From the NCBI GenBank assembly GCA_902778205.1, contig CACYWX010000098.1:1-9584 (forward strand): DNA of 9,584 nt. The letters run 5' to 3'. This DNA is from an uncultured Ruminococcus sp. (lineage in GTDB: Bacteria > Bacillota > Clostridia > Oscillospirales > CAG-272). The translations under genes were made by a program, and so were the position numbers. Of the stretch, positions 1-6,350 are shown in pieces. Each line of letters begins with the position of its first letter. Position 1 is the first letter of the stretch. Below the pieces are notes generated by a model. The model worked only from the letters and a program-made list of their open reading frames with translations. It had not been told where the DNA came from and did no database searches.

Positions 1-54
1 CGCGGCTCCTCGATAAAGGAGAAAAAGAATAACGAACACCTTTGAAGCACAACA

Positions 55-98
55 GGGCTGTCGCATTTCTCCATTTTCAGGAGTTAATGCGACAGCCC
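55..98. repeat. 44-bp palindrome, MITE- or REP-like
   Basis: The 13-base arm GGGCTGTCGCATT (55-67) is exactly complementary to AATGCGACAGCCC (86-98). The 18-base middle can add a short inner stem, CTCC (69-72) with GGAG (80-83). No T-tract follows either arm on either strand, so it does not look like an ordinary intrinsic terminator. GGGCTGTxGCA-type ends resemble the terminal inverted repeats of some transposon families (I have IS1182-like ends in mind, from memory only), so a very short non-autonomous element or a REP-type dispersed palindrome is possible. It lies 34 bases upstream of the pgeF start codon, so it would be transcribed in any pgeF leader. Confidence 0.7.
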
Positions 99-132
99 CA
101 CGATGATCGGCTTGAATGCAAGGAGGCGTTCC

Positions 133-966
133 ATGTTCATCCGCGGCGGCATACTCTTCCGCTCCACGGTCCTCGGGGAGATCCCGGGGGTCCGTCACGG
201 CTTTTCCGGCCGGGACGGCGGCGTCAGCGTCCTGCCCCATACCCGCTCCCTCAACCTGACCGTCGATCTGGGGGATCCCCCCGAAATCGTCCGGACCAAC
301 ACGGACATCTTCTGCCGCGCCGTCTCGGAGGACCGGTTCGGAGCGGAGAGCGGCGTCAAGGCCCATCAGATCCACTCCGCCCGGATCCGTTCCCTGTCCT
401 CCGCCGACGCGGGTGAGGGCGCGGTCCGGGAGGCGGGGGAGGACTGCGACGGCTTTGTCACCGACGCCCCGGGAGTCCTGCCCATGATCCGGACCGCGGA
501 CTGCGTGCCCATCCTGTTCGCCGGGCTGAAGGAGGACGGACGCCCGGTGATCGCGGCGGTCCACGCGGGATGGCGCGGCACGGCGTCCGGCATCGCGGCG
601 GGAGCGGTGGACGCGCTGAGGGAGCGGGGCTGTTCCCTCTCCTCGGTCCGGTGCGCCGTAGGAGCCCACATTGGCTTCTGCTGCTACGAGGTGGGAGAGG
701 ATTTTGTACAGTCCGTGGCCTCCCTTCTGGGACACGGGTTCGCCGCGCGCCATATCCGTCCCGTACCCGGAGCCCCGGCCGGATCGAAGCCCCACGCGGA
801 CCTGACGGGCATGAACCGGGAGCTTCTGCTTCTCTCCGGTCTCACGGAGGAGCAGATCGACGTGTCCCCGGACTGTACCATGTGCGCGCACCCGGCCCTG
901 TACTACTCCCACCGGCGGATGAAGGGCGTCCGCGGCACCCAGGGAGCGGGGATCGTGATCCTCTGA
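133..966 (+). CDS. pgeF: Peptidoglycan editing factor PgeF / YfiH family purine nucleoside phosphorylase (multicopper-oxidase-fold, 'polyphenol oxidase' domain)
   Basis: The protein has 277 residues, normal for the YfiH/PgeF/LACC1 family. Seen in the sequence: the metal-ligand set of the family, namely H81 in KAHQIH, C124 in RTADCVPI and H144 in AAVHAGWRG. Downstream are the family's conserved GAHIGFCCYEVGEDF block, the DLTGMNRELL block and the C-terminal CTMCAHPALYYSHRRMKGVRGTQ block. From family knowledge, such proteins cleave adenosine and inosine with phosphate, and in E. coli the homologue edits wrongly incorporated residues in peptidoglycan precursors; which role applies here cannot be read from sequence. 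The start at 133 is chosen over an in-frame ATG at 103 because AAGGAGG (120-126) sits 6 bases before it and the 103 start has no such site. No signal peptide is seen, so it should be cytoplasmic. It appears to be transcribed separately from the ABC operon that follows. Confidence 0.93.
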   Translation: MFIRGGILFRSTVLGEIPGVRHGFSGRDGGVSVLPHTRSLNLTVDLGDPPEIVRTNTDIFCRAVSEDRFGAESGVKAHQIHSARIRSLSSADAGEGAVREAGEDCDGFVTDAPGVLPMIRTADCVPILFAGLKEDGRPVIAAVHAGWRGTASGIAAGAVDALRERGCSLSSVRCAVGAHIGFCCYEVGEDFVQSVASLLGHGFAARHIRPVPGAPAGSKPHADLTGMNRELLLLSGLTEEQIDVSPDCTMCAHPALYYSHRRMKGVRGTQGAGIVIL

Positions 967-1006
967 CGCCGCCGTCAAAGGTCCTCCGTCCCGCAATCAC
1001 CTAAAA

Positions 1007-1040
1007 AACACAGATCCGCACAAAATACCGGTCCTGTGTT
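1007..1040 (+). terminator. Possible terminator after pgeF (weak)
   Basis: AACACAG (1007-1013) pairs with CTGTGTT (1034-1040). An inner CCG/CGG stem (1016-1018 with 1029-1031) and a 10-base loop follow a 2x2 internal loop. A run of six A's precedes it and a T-rich stretch, not a clean T-run, follows from 1046. This could terminate pgeF transcription weakly, or act as a structured element upstream of the next promoter. Confidence 0.35.
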
Positions 1041-1070
1041 CAAGATTTATTTATAAATCTGTGATATAAT
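1039..1070 (+). promoter_or_regulatory. Extended -10 promoter of the ABC exporter operon
   Basis: A perfect TATAAT (1065-1070) is preceded by TGn (1062-1064), giving an extended -10 element. The -35 region is poor: TTCAAG at 1039-1044 leaves a 20-base spacer and nothing closer matches TTGACA. An extended -10 can compensate for this. Expected transcription start is near 1077, about 43 bases before the ATPase start codon. The spacer carries a perfect inverted repeat, annotated separately. Confidence 0.7.
1043..1060. promoter_or_regulatory. Operator-like inverted repeat in the promoter spacer
   Basis: AGATTTA (1043-1049) and TAAATCT (1054-1060) are exact inverted repeats around TTTA. The palindrome fills the space just upstream of the -10 element, where a repressor would block RNA polymerase. 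No T-rich tail makes it a terminator. The regulator is unknown and no regulator gene is adjacent. Confidence 0.45.
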
Positions 1071-1119
1071 TCAGTTAACTGTGATTATTCCATCTTCGCG
1101 GAGAGGAATTTCTGTTTCT

Positions 1120-2058
1120 ATGATCGAAATCAACCATCTTGTCAAGAACTACGGCTCGAAATTCGCCGTGGACGACGTCTCCTTCAAGGTCGGAGAAGGC
1201 GAAATCGTCGGCTTCCTCGGGCCCAACGGCGCGGGAAAGTCCACCACCATGAACATCCTGACCGGCTATCTCTCCTCCACCTCCGGAGAAGCGAAGGTCG
1301 GCGGCATCGACATCCTGGAGAATCCCTACGAGGCCAAGAAGCTCATCGGCTTTCTGCCGGAGCAACCCCCGCTCTACATCGACATGACCGTCCAGGAGTA
1401 CCTGAACTTCGTCTACGACATCAAGGCCTGTAAACTCAACCGGGAAAAGCACCTGGAGGAGATCCGCAAGGTCACCAAGATCGACGACGTGAAGAACCGC
1501 CTGATCCGGAACCTGTCCAAGGGCTACCGCCAGCGGGTCGGCATCGCTCAGGCGCTGGTGGGCAATCCGCCGGTCATCATCTTCGACGAGCCCACCGTGG
1601 GCCTGGACCCCAAGCAGATCATCGAGATCCGCAACCTGATCCGTTCCCTCGGGAAGAACCACACTGTGGTGCTCTCCACCCACATCCTGTCCGAGGTCCA
1701 GTCCGTCTGCGACCGGATCATCATCATCAACGAGGGCAAGATCATCGCCGACGAAAAGACCGAGAACATCACCCAGGCCGTGGATCAGAACCGCCGCTAC
1801 AATGTGAAAATCTCCGGTCCCCAGCGGGAGGTCCTGGCCGTCCTCGGCGCCATCCCGGGCGTCACCTCCGTGGAGCTGACCGGAGAGCGGGAGCTGGACA
1901 GCTACGTCTACCGGCTGGAAACGGAGCGGGGCGTGGACGTCCGGAAGCCTCTGTTCTACGCCATGGCTGAAAAGAACTGGCCGATTCTGGGGCTGGAGGC
2001 CGTGGGCATGAATCTCGAAGAGGTCTTCGTACGGATCACCGAACGGGCCGGAAACTGA
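1120..2058 (+). CDS. ABC exporter ATP-binding protein (GldA-like, ABC-2 type)
   Basis: The ATPase subunit has 312 residues and energises the permease encoded directly downstream. Visible motifs in order: Walker A GPNGAGKST (34-42), Q-loop glutamine Q82, signature LSKGYRQ (132-138), Walker B VIIFDEP with D156 and E157, D-loop GLDP, and switch histidine H188 in STHILSE. After about residue 225 a C-terminal accessory region of the kind seen in ABC-2 (DUF4162-like) ATPases ends in NLEEVFVRITE. All catalytic residues are intact. The ATG at 1120 is preferred over an in-frame GTG at 1081: the GTG has no ribosome binding site and lies only 4 bases past the expected transcription start, whereas GGAGAGG (1100-1106) precedes the ATG, with a rather long 13-base spacing. 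It is first in a four-gene operon; the partners point to the GldA/NosF-like group. The substrate is unknown. Confidence 0.93.
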   Translation: MIEINHLVKNYGSKFAVDDVSFKVGEGEIVGFLGPNGAGKSTTMNILTGYLSSTSGEAKVGGIDILENPYEAKKLIGFLPEQPPLYIDMTVQEYLNFVYDIKACKLNREKHLEEIRKVTKIDDVKNRLIRNLSKGYRQRVGIAQALVGNPPVIIFDEPTVGLDPKQIIEIRNLIRSLGKNHTVVLSTHILSEVQSVCDRIIIINEGKIIADEKTENITQAVDQNRRYNVKISGPQREVLAVLGAIPGVTSVELTGERELDSYVYRLETERGVDVRKPLFYAMAEKNWPILGLEAVGMNLEEVFVRITERAGN

Positions 2059-2073
2059 TAAAGGAGACGCGCC

Positions 2074-2778
2074 ATGCTTGCCATTTACAAAAAAGAAATG
2101 CGGACCTATTTCACGACGCCCCTGGGCTACGTGTTCATCGCGGTGTTTTTGGCGGTGTCGGGCTTCGTCTTCGCCTTTTCCACCTTCCAGACGCAGACCT
2201 CCGACGTCTCCGGCTATTTCCAGCTGATGATCTTCGGATACATCGTCATCATTCCCCTTTTGACCATGCGGTCCTTCGCCGAGGAGAGACGAACCCGGAC
2301 TGAGCAGCTGCTCATGACCTCCCCGGTCACCATCCCGGCCATGGTCTTCGCCAAGTTCCTCGCGGCCTTCACCATGTTCGCCGGAACGGTGCTGCTGTCC
2401 TGCGTCTACTACCTGCCCCTCTTCGGGTACGGCGAGCCCAACGTGGGCCGGGCCGTGGGATGCCTCATCGCCATGCTGCTTCTGGGCATGTGCTTCATCG
2501 CCGTGGGCATCTTCGTCTCCACCCTGACGGAATCCACCGTGACGGCCTCCATCGGCACCATGACCATTCTGCTGGTGTTCGTGGTGGCGGCCATCTTCAA
2601 CAACCTGATCGACTCCTACGTGATCCGCTCCGTGCTGTCCTGGATCTCCGTCTATTCCCGCTATGTCAACTTCACCTACGGCATCTTCGACATTGCCGCC
2701 GCCGTCTATTACGTCTCCATCACCGCGGTCTTCCTGTTCCTCGCCATCCGGGTGTACGAGAGAAGAAGATACGCCTGA
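2074..2778 (+). CDS. ABC-2 type permease (GldF-like)
   Basis: The integral membrane subunit has 234 residues and about six predicted helices, roughly at residues 13-35, 48-65, 92-115, 129-150, 155-180 and 205-228. The start MLAIYKKEMRTYFTTPLGY is the typical N-terminus of GldF/NosY-like permeases. After helix 2 comes the conserved cytoplasmic segment MRSFAEERRTRTEQLLMTSP, the coupling-helix region of ABC-2 permeases. The size is half of a full exporter, so it probably dimerises around two copies of the upstream ATPase. AAAGGAG (2060-2066) lies 7 bases before the start, and the ATPase stop is 15 bases upstream, so translation is closely linked. The C-terminus ends in a basic cytoplasmic tail (YERRRYA). 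Confidence 0.92.
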   Translation: MLAIYKKEMRTYFTTPLGYVFIAVFLAVSGFVFAFSTFQTQTSDVSGYFQLMIFGYIVIIPLLTMRSFAEERRTRTEQLLMTSPVTIPAMVFAKFLAAFTMFAGTVLLSCVYYLPLFGYGEPNVGRAVGCLIAMLLLGMCFIAVGIFVSTLTESTVTASIGTMTILLVFVVAAIFNNLIDSYVIRSVLSWISVYSRYVNFTYGIFDIAAAVYYVSITAVFLFLAIRVYERRRYA

Positions 2779-2793
2779 GGCCGGAGGATCATG

Positions 2794-4296
2794 ATGAACA
2801 GAAACAGCATTCTGAATTCCAGAAAATTCAAGTACGGCTCCGCGGCGACGGCCTTTACCATCGCCTTCATCGCCATCGTGGTGATCTTCAACATCATCTT
2901 CTCCGCCCTGGCCCGGAAGTACATGTGGTACGTGGACCTGACCAAGGAACAGGTCTACACCCTGTCCGAGGAAGCGAAGGAGATCATGTCCGACGTGAGC
3001 CAGGACGTGTACATCCACTTCGCCTCCGAGCCCGACGAGCTCATGAACGGCCAGAACGCCTCCTACACGCGGTACATTTACACCACTGCCCTTCAGCTGC
3101 AGGACGCCTTCCCCAATGTGCACGTGGACGCCGTATCGGTGCTGAAGAACCCCTCCTTCTTCCGTGAGTTCTATCAGACCACCGCCTCCGACATCAACAC
3201 CACCAACGTCATCGTGGAGAGCGGCGGCGAGGTGCGGAACTTCGCGGCAACGGCCTTCTTCACCTTCAACGACGTGAACGACCCCTCCACCGTCTGGGCC
3301 TACTCCGGCGAAAAGCGGCTGATCTCCGGCATCATGCAGGTGACCCAGACCGAAAAGCCCATCGTCTCCTTCACCACGGAGCACGGCGAGGCCCTGAACA
3401 CCCAGGACGCCCTGACTCTCATGCAACTCTTCGACGAGAACGGCTTCACGGTCACGCCCATCAACCTGTCCCAGGAGGCCGTGGACGACGACTGCCGCAT
3501 CATGGTGATCTACGACCCCGAATACGACTTCATCGGCGCGGAGGCTGAGGACCAGTCCCGCAACGAGATCGAAAAGGTGGACAAGTTCCTGGACCGCTAC
3601 GGATGCCTGATGGTGTTCGGCGATCCCGCCCACGCGGACAAGCTCACCAACCTGAACGAGTTCCTGGAGGAATGGGGCATCGCCTTCACCCCGCAGACCA
3701 TGATCCGGGATACGGAGCACGCCATGTCCGTGGACAGCTACTCCATCATCGCGGAATACCAGAAGGACACCCTCGGCGCCTCCATCTACTCCGACCTGAA
3801 CGCCCTGGCCACCCCGCCCAAGTCCATCATCCGCAAGGCCGCGCCCATCGAGATCCTCTGGGAACAGGGCGGCGGTCTGAACGGATCCCGGGACGTCTCC
3901 CCGGTGCTGAAGTCCTACGACACCTCCGAGCTGGTGAAGGACGGCATGGTGTACGACAAGGGCTCCTATAACCTGGTCACCATCTCCCGGGAGAGCCGCA
4001 TCGTCTCCAACGAGTATTATTACTCCTACGTGATCGCGGCGGGCAGCCCCTCCTTTGCGGCCAAGGACTATCTGGACTCCAACGCCTACGCCAACGACGA
4101 TATCCTCTCCGCCGCCATGAAGGCCGTGGGACGGGAGCGTGTGCTGGCCGTGCTGGAGCTGAAGCCCTTCGACAAGAGCGACATCACCGTCACCACGGCC
4201 GAGGCCAACCGCTGGACCGTCGCCATGACCACGGTGATCCCGGCGATCTTCGCCGTCTGCGGACTGGTCGTCATGACGAGGAGAAAGCATTCATGA
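2794..4296 (+). CDS. GldG-family membrane-anchored ABC auxiliary protein
   Basis: The protein has 500 residues, with one N-terminal membrane helix (about 16-38), a large extracytoplasmic region, and a C-terminal helix (about 474-494) ending in the cytoplasmic tail RRKHS. Just after the first helix, DLTKEQVYTLS (48-58) matches the family hallmark of the GldG / ABC_transp_aux group, in which a DLT...YTLS stretch opens the extracellular domain. The interior contains a segment with conserved VSFTTEHGE and a later DRYGCLMVFGDPAHADKL stretch, in the positions where the family has its sugar-binding or IFT52-like fold; no catalytic motif is visible. Two start codons are adjacent (2791 and 2794). The second is chosen because GGAGG (2783-2787) is 6 bases from it but only 3 from the first. 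The gene begins 15 bases after the permease stop and overlaps the next gene by 4 bases. Function in non-gliding bacteria is unknown. Confidence 0.88.
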   Translation: MNRNSILNSRKFKYGSAATAFTIAFIAIVVIFNIIFSALARKYMWYVDLTKEQVYTLSEEAKEIMSDVSQDVYIHFASEPDELMNGQNASYTRYIYTTALQLQDAFPNVHVDAVSVLKNPSFFREFYQTTASDINTTNVIVESGGEVRNFAATAFFTFNDVNDPSTVWAYSGEKRLISGIMQVTQTEKPIVSFTTEHGEALNTQDALTLMQLFDENGFTVTPINLSQEAVDDDCRIMVIYDPEYDFIGAEAEDQSRNEIEKVDKFLDRYGCLMVFGDPAHADKLTNLNEFLEEWGIAFTPQTMIRDTEHAMSVDSYSIIAEYQKDTLGASIYSDLNALATPPKSIIRKAAPIEILWEQGGGLNGSRDVSPVLKSYDTSELVKDGMVYDKGSYNLVTISRESRIVSNEYYYSYVIAAGSPSFAAKDYLDSNAYANDDILSAAMKAVGRERVLAVLELKPFDKSDITVTTAEANRWTVAMTTVIPAIFAVCGLVVMTRRKHS

Positions 4297-5984
4297 ATCT
4301 GAAAGCCATCAAACGGCTGACGACGGGCCTGGCCATCGCCTTCGCCGTGCTGCTCATCGTCTCCTTCATCCCCTTTATCCCTCACACCACCGAGGTCGTA
4401 GACGCGACCACCGGGGAAGCCAAAGAGGTCACGAAGCGCGTGAACTTCTGGGGCGCCGTCAAGGTGGAGGAAAACCTGGACGTGGCCCTGGACATGCTGC
4501 CCGGCGAGGTCCGGACCACCTCCCGTCTGACCACCTTCTACATCTTCCAGCCCCTTGAGCGGTCCGAGATCCAGGAAATCAAGGTGGACAACGAGTTCGG
4601 CGGATACCGGGTCTACCGGGACGCCACCGACACCTTCCAGCTGGAGGGCTTCACCGGCCTGTCCTTCGATCCGGAGGTCTTCTCCTCCCTGGTGGTTTCC
4701 GCCGGCAAGCCCACCGTCATGATGCGCGTGGCCCAGGATCTGGACAAGGCGGGGCTGGCGGAATACGGCCTCGACGATCCCCAGGCCTCCTGGACCCTGA
4801 CCGCCACGAACGGCGACGTCTACACCCTCTTCGTGGGCGACGAGCTCCTCACCGAGGGCGGCTACTACGTGGAATACGAGGGACGGCCCGGCGCGGTCTA
4901 CATCATGTCCACCACCATCGCGGACACGATCCTCCAGCCGGCCTACAAGCTGCTCTCTCCCCTGCTGACGGCGGGCCTCTCCACCAACACCTACATGTTC
5001 GTGAACGAGTTCACCGTCTGGCACGGCAACGACCTGTTCGTGAACGTCCGGAAGGCCAAGCCCGAGGAGCAGAAGAACCCCGACGCCATCGTGGAGGCCC
5101 TGCTGCTGTATCCCCGTCCCGGCGACCGGAGCAACGGCGAGGCCTACGACATCAACGACGACGAGTACTTCACCATCCTCTACAACCTCATGGCGCTGGA
5201 GGGCGAGGAGGTTGTCGCCTTCATGCCCACGGAAGAGGAGCTGGAGGCGCACGGACTGGTCATGACGGAGGACGATCTTCCCGCCTACACCATCCGCTAC
5301 AGCTTCGACGTGACCGACGAGGACACCGGCAAGAGCCAGTCCTATGAGTTCACGATCTTCGTCTCCCTCCGTCAGGAGGACGGCTACTACTACGCGGTCT
5401 CCAACCTCTACGGGTACACCACCCTCGTAAAGGTGGGTACCGACAAGCTGGGCTGGCTGGAGGACGACGCCTTCCGCTGGATCTTCCCGACGCCCTTCTT
5501 CGAGAACATCACCAAGGTCTCCCGCATCACCCTGAAAGGGGAGGATGTGGATGTGGACTACCGTCTGACCCACGGCTTCGCGGAGGACGGCACCACCCCG
5601 ACCCTGGAGGTGGACGAGGTGAACTCCGGCGTGCACATCCCCAACGCGGAGGTCAACAACTTCCGTCAGTACTACAAGACCATGCTGAACATCACCAATC
5701 AGGAATACGCCGCCCTGACCGACGAGGACCGGGCCGCCCTGATCGCAGACGACAGCCGCGTGCGTCTGGTCATGACCTACGAGGACACGGCGGGCATGGT
5801 GACGGAATTCCGCTTCTACCAGTACTACGCCGAATCCACCGGCCACATCTCCGGAGGCAAGATCTTCGTGGTGGTCAACGGCGTGGGCGAGTTCTACACC
5901 ACCAACGACCTGGTGGACAAGGTAGTCAACGACACCTCCCGCGTCCTGGACGGCCTCGACGTGGACGCCTACGGGCAGAACTGA
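4293..5984 (+). CDS. DUF4340 domain-containing membrane-anchored protein
   Basis: The protein has 563 residues: one N-terminal hydrophobic helix (about 10-29), then a large acidic extracytoplasmic domain. The segment from about W167 to 206, with VGDELLTEGGYYV and AVYIMST, is the recognisable DUF4340 signature (a 'VG....GGYYV......VY.M' pattern). The second half carries repeated beta-rich stretches and no enzyme motif. Its start overlaps the GldG stop (ATGA, 4293-4296) with GAGGAG (4278-4283) upstream, so it is translationally coupled. From family knowledge, DUF4340 genes are regularly encoded beside GldG-like genes, so it is inferred to be a surface component of the same exporter. What it binds is unknown. 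The coupled start and composition match its neighbours, so there is no sign of separate acquisition. Confidence 0.88.
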   Translation: MNLKAIKRLTTGLAIAFAVLLIVSFIPFIPHTTEVVDATTGEAKEVTKRVNFWGAVKVEENLDVALDMLPGEVRTTSRLTTFYIFQPLERSEIQEIKVDNEFGGYRVYRDATDTFQLEGFTGLSFDPEVFSSLVVSAGKPTVMMRVAQDLDKAGLAEYGLDDPQASWTLTATNGDVYTLFVGDELLTEGGYYVEYEGRPGAVYIMSTTIADTILQPAYKLLSPLLTAGLSTNTYMFVNEFTVWHGNDLFVNVRKAKPEEQKNPDAIVEALLLYPRPGDRSNGEAYDINDDEYFTILYNLMALEGEEVVAFMPTEEELEAHGLVMTEDDLPAYTIRYSFDVTDEDTGKSQSYEFTIFVSLRQEDGYYYAVSNLYGYTTLVKVGTDKLGWLEDDAFRWIFPTPFFENITKVSRITLKGEDVDVDYRLTHGFAEDGTTPTLEVDEVNSGVHIPNAEVNNFRQYYKTMLNITNQEYAALTDEDRAALIADDSRVRLVMTYEDTAGMVTEFRFYQYYAESTGHISGGKIFVVVNGVGEFYTTNDLVDKVVNDTSRVLDGLDVDAYGQN

Positions 5985-6014
5985 TACACACACGAATTAA
6001 GAAAACAAAAGAAC

Positions 6015-6053
6015 CTCCCGGACCGGCTCATCAAGCGTCGGTCCGGGAGTTTT
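6015..6053 (+). terminator. Intrinsic terminator of the ABC exporter operon
   Basis: CTCCCGGACCG (6015-6025) pairs with CGGTCCGGGAG (6039-6049). The stem is extended by a G-T and a C-G pair, closing a 9-base loop, and is followed by TTTTATTAT. It starts 30 bases after the DUF4340 stop codon. Confidence 0.93.
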
Positions 6054-6072
6054 ATTATGCACTTGCTTTCCT

Positions 6073-6093
6073 GACCGGATTCCCGTTCCGGTC
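6073..6093 (+). terminator. Possible second, weaker terminator hairpin
   Basis: GACCGGA (6073-6079) and TCCGGTC (6087-6093) form a 7-bp stem with a 7-base loop, followed on the + strand by the interrupted T-rich tail TTATTCTATTCT. It may back up the stronger hairpin 20 bases upstream. On the minus strand there is no T-tract. Confidence 0.4.
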
Positions 6094-6350
6094 TTATTCT
6101 ATTCTCAGCCTAAAAGTCCAACTTCATGGGTTTCGAACGCTTCATGTAGGAGGCGAATCGCCTTGCGATGAGCTCGCGTACAATAACTCTGATAAGGTTG
6201 GATAGCTATATTGGTGTGTCAAGGGTTCGGTTGCACTGTATTGGTATAGCTTGTTCTCTGCTTCCATTCAGAAGTTCTTTGCCAGGCATTTATGCCTGGG
6301 GCTTTACTCCGAAAGAAAGCCGCGTTTTCCTCTTTAGCTTGAGATTAGTA
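6094..6350. other. Gene-free, A+T-richer interval between the exporter operon and the antiporter
   Basis: Nothing here resembles an intact gene. By hand count 6121-6350 is about 46% G+C, clearly below the flanking coding sequence. An open + frame starting at 6168 enters the antisense of the antiporter and has no family features before it does. On the minus strand a 31-codon stop-to-stop segment (6205-6113) ends MKRSKPMKLDF before a TAG at 6110-6112; it could be a decayed coding remnant. Two adjacent hairpins near the right end are listed separately. A decayed mobile or coding remnant or an intergenic RNA are both possible. Confidence 0.5.
6282..6321. repeat. Two abutting hairpins downstream of the antiporter gene
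   Basis: CCAGGCA (6282-6288) and TGCCTGG (6293-6299) form a 7-bp stem around TTTA. Immediately next, GGCTTT (6300-6305) pairs with AAAGCC (6316-6321) around a 10-base loop. The two stems share a junction with no base between them and could stack coaxially. They lie 30 to 69 bases past the antiporter stop codon on the minus strand. They may protect or end that transcript, but neither is followed by a U-tract. Confidence 0.5.

Noticed and set aside
1..45. Possible end of an upstream gene
   Set aside because: All three + frames close within the first 45 bases (stops at 14-16, 30-32 and 43-45), so I cannot tell which, if any, is the tail of a gene lying to the left.
1075..4290. Very long minus-strand open frame (1071 codons) antisense to the ABC exporter genes
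   Set aside because: It is complementary to three genes with clear family motifs. Its translation is low-complexity (V, D, G, H-rich), as expected from antisense of G+C-biased third codon positions, and no ribosome binding site supports it.
4086..5993. Minus-strand 635-codon open frame antisense to the DUF4340 gene
   Set aside because: Same antisense-shadow composition, with no recognisable domain; the + strand gene has a coupled start and family signature.
6121..6160. Possible tRNA T-arm (GGGTTTCGAACGC)
   Set aside because: It does not match the GGTTCGAATCC pattern, and no acceptor, D or anticodon arms can be drawn around it.
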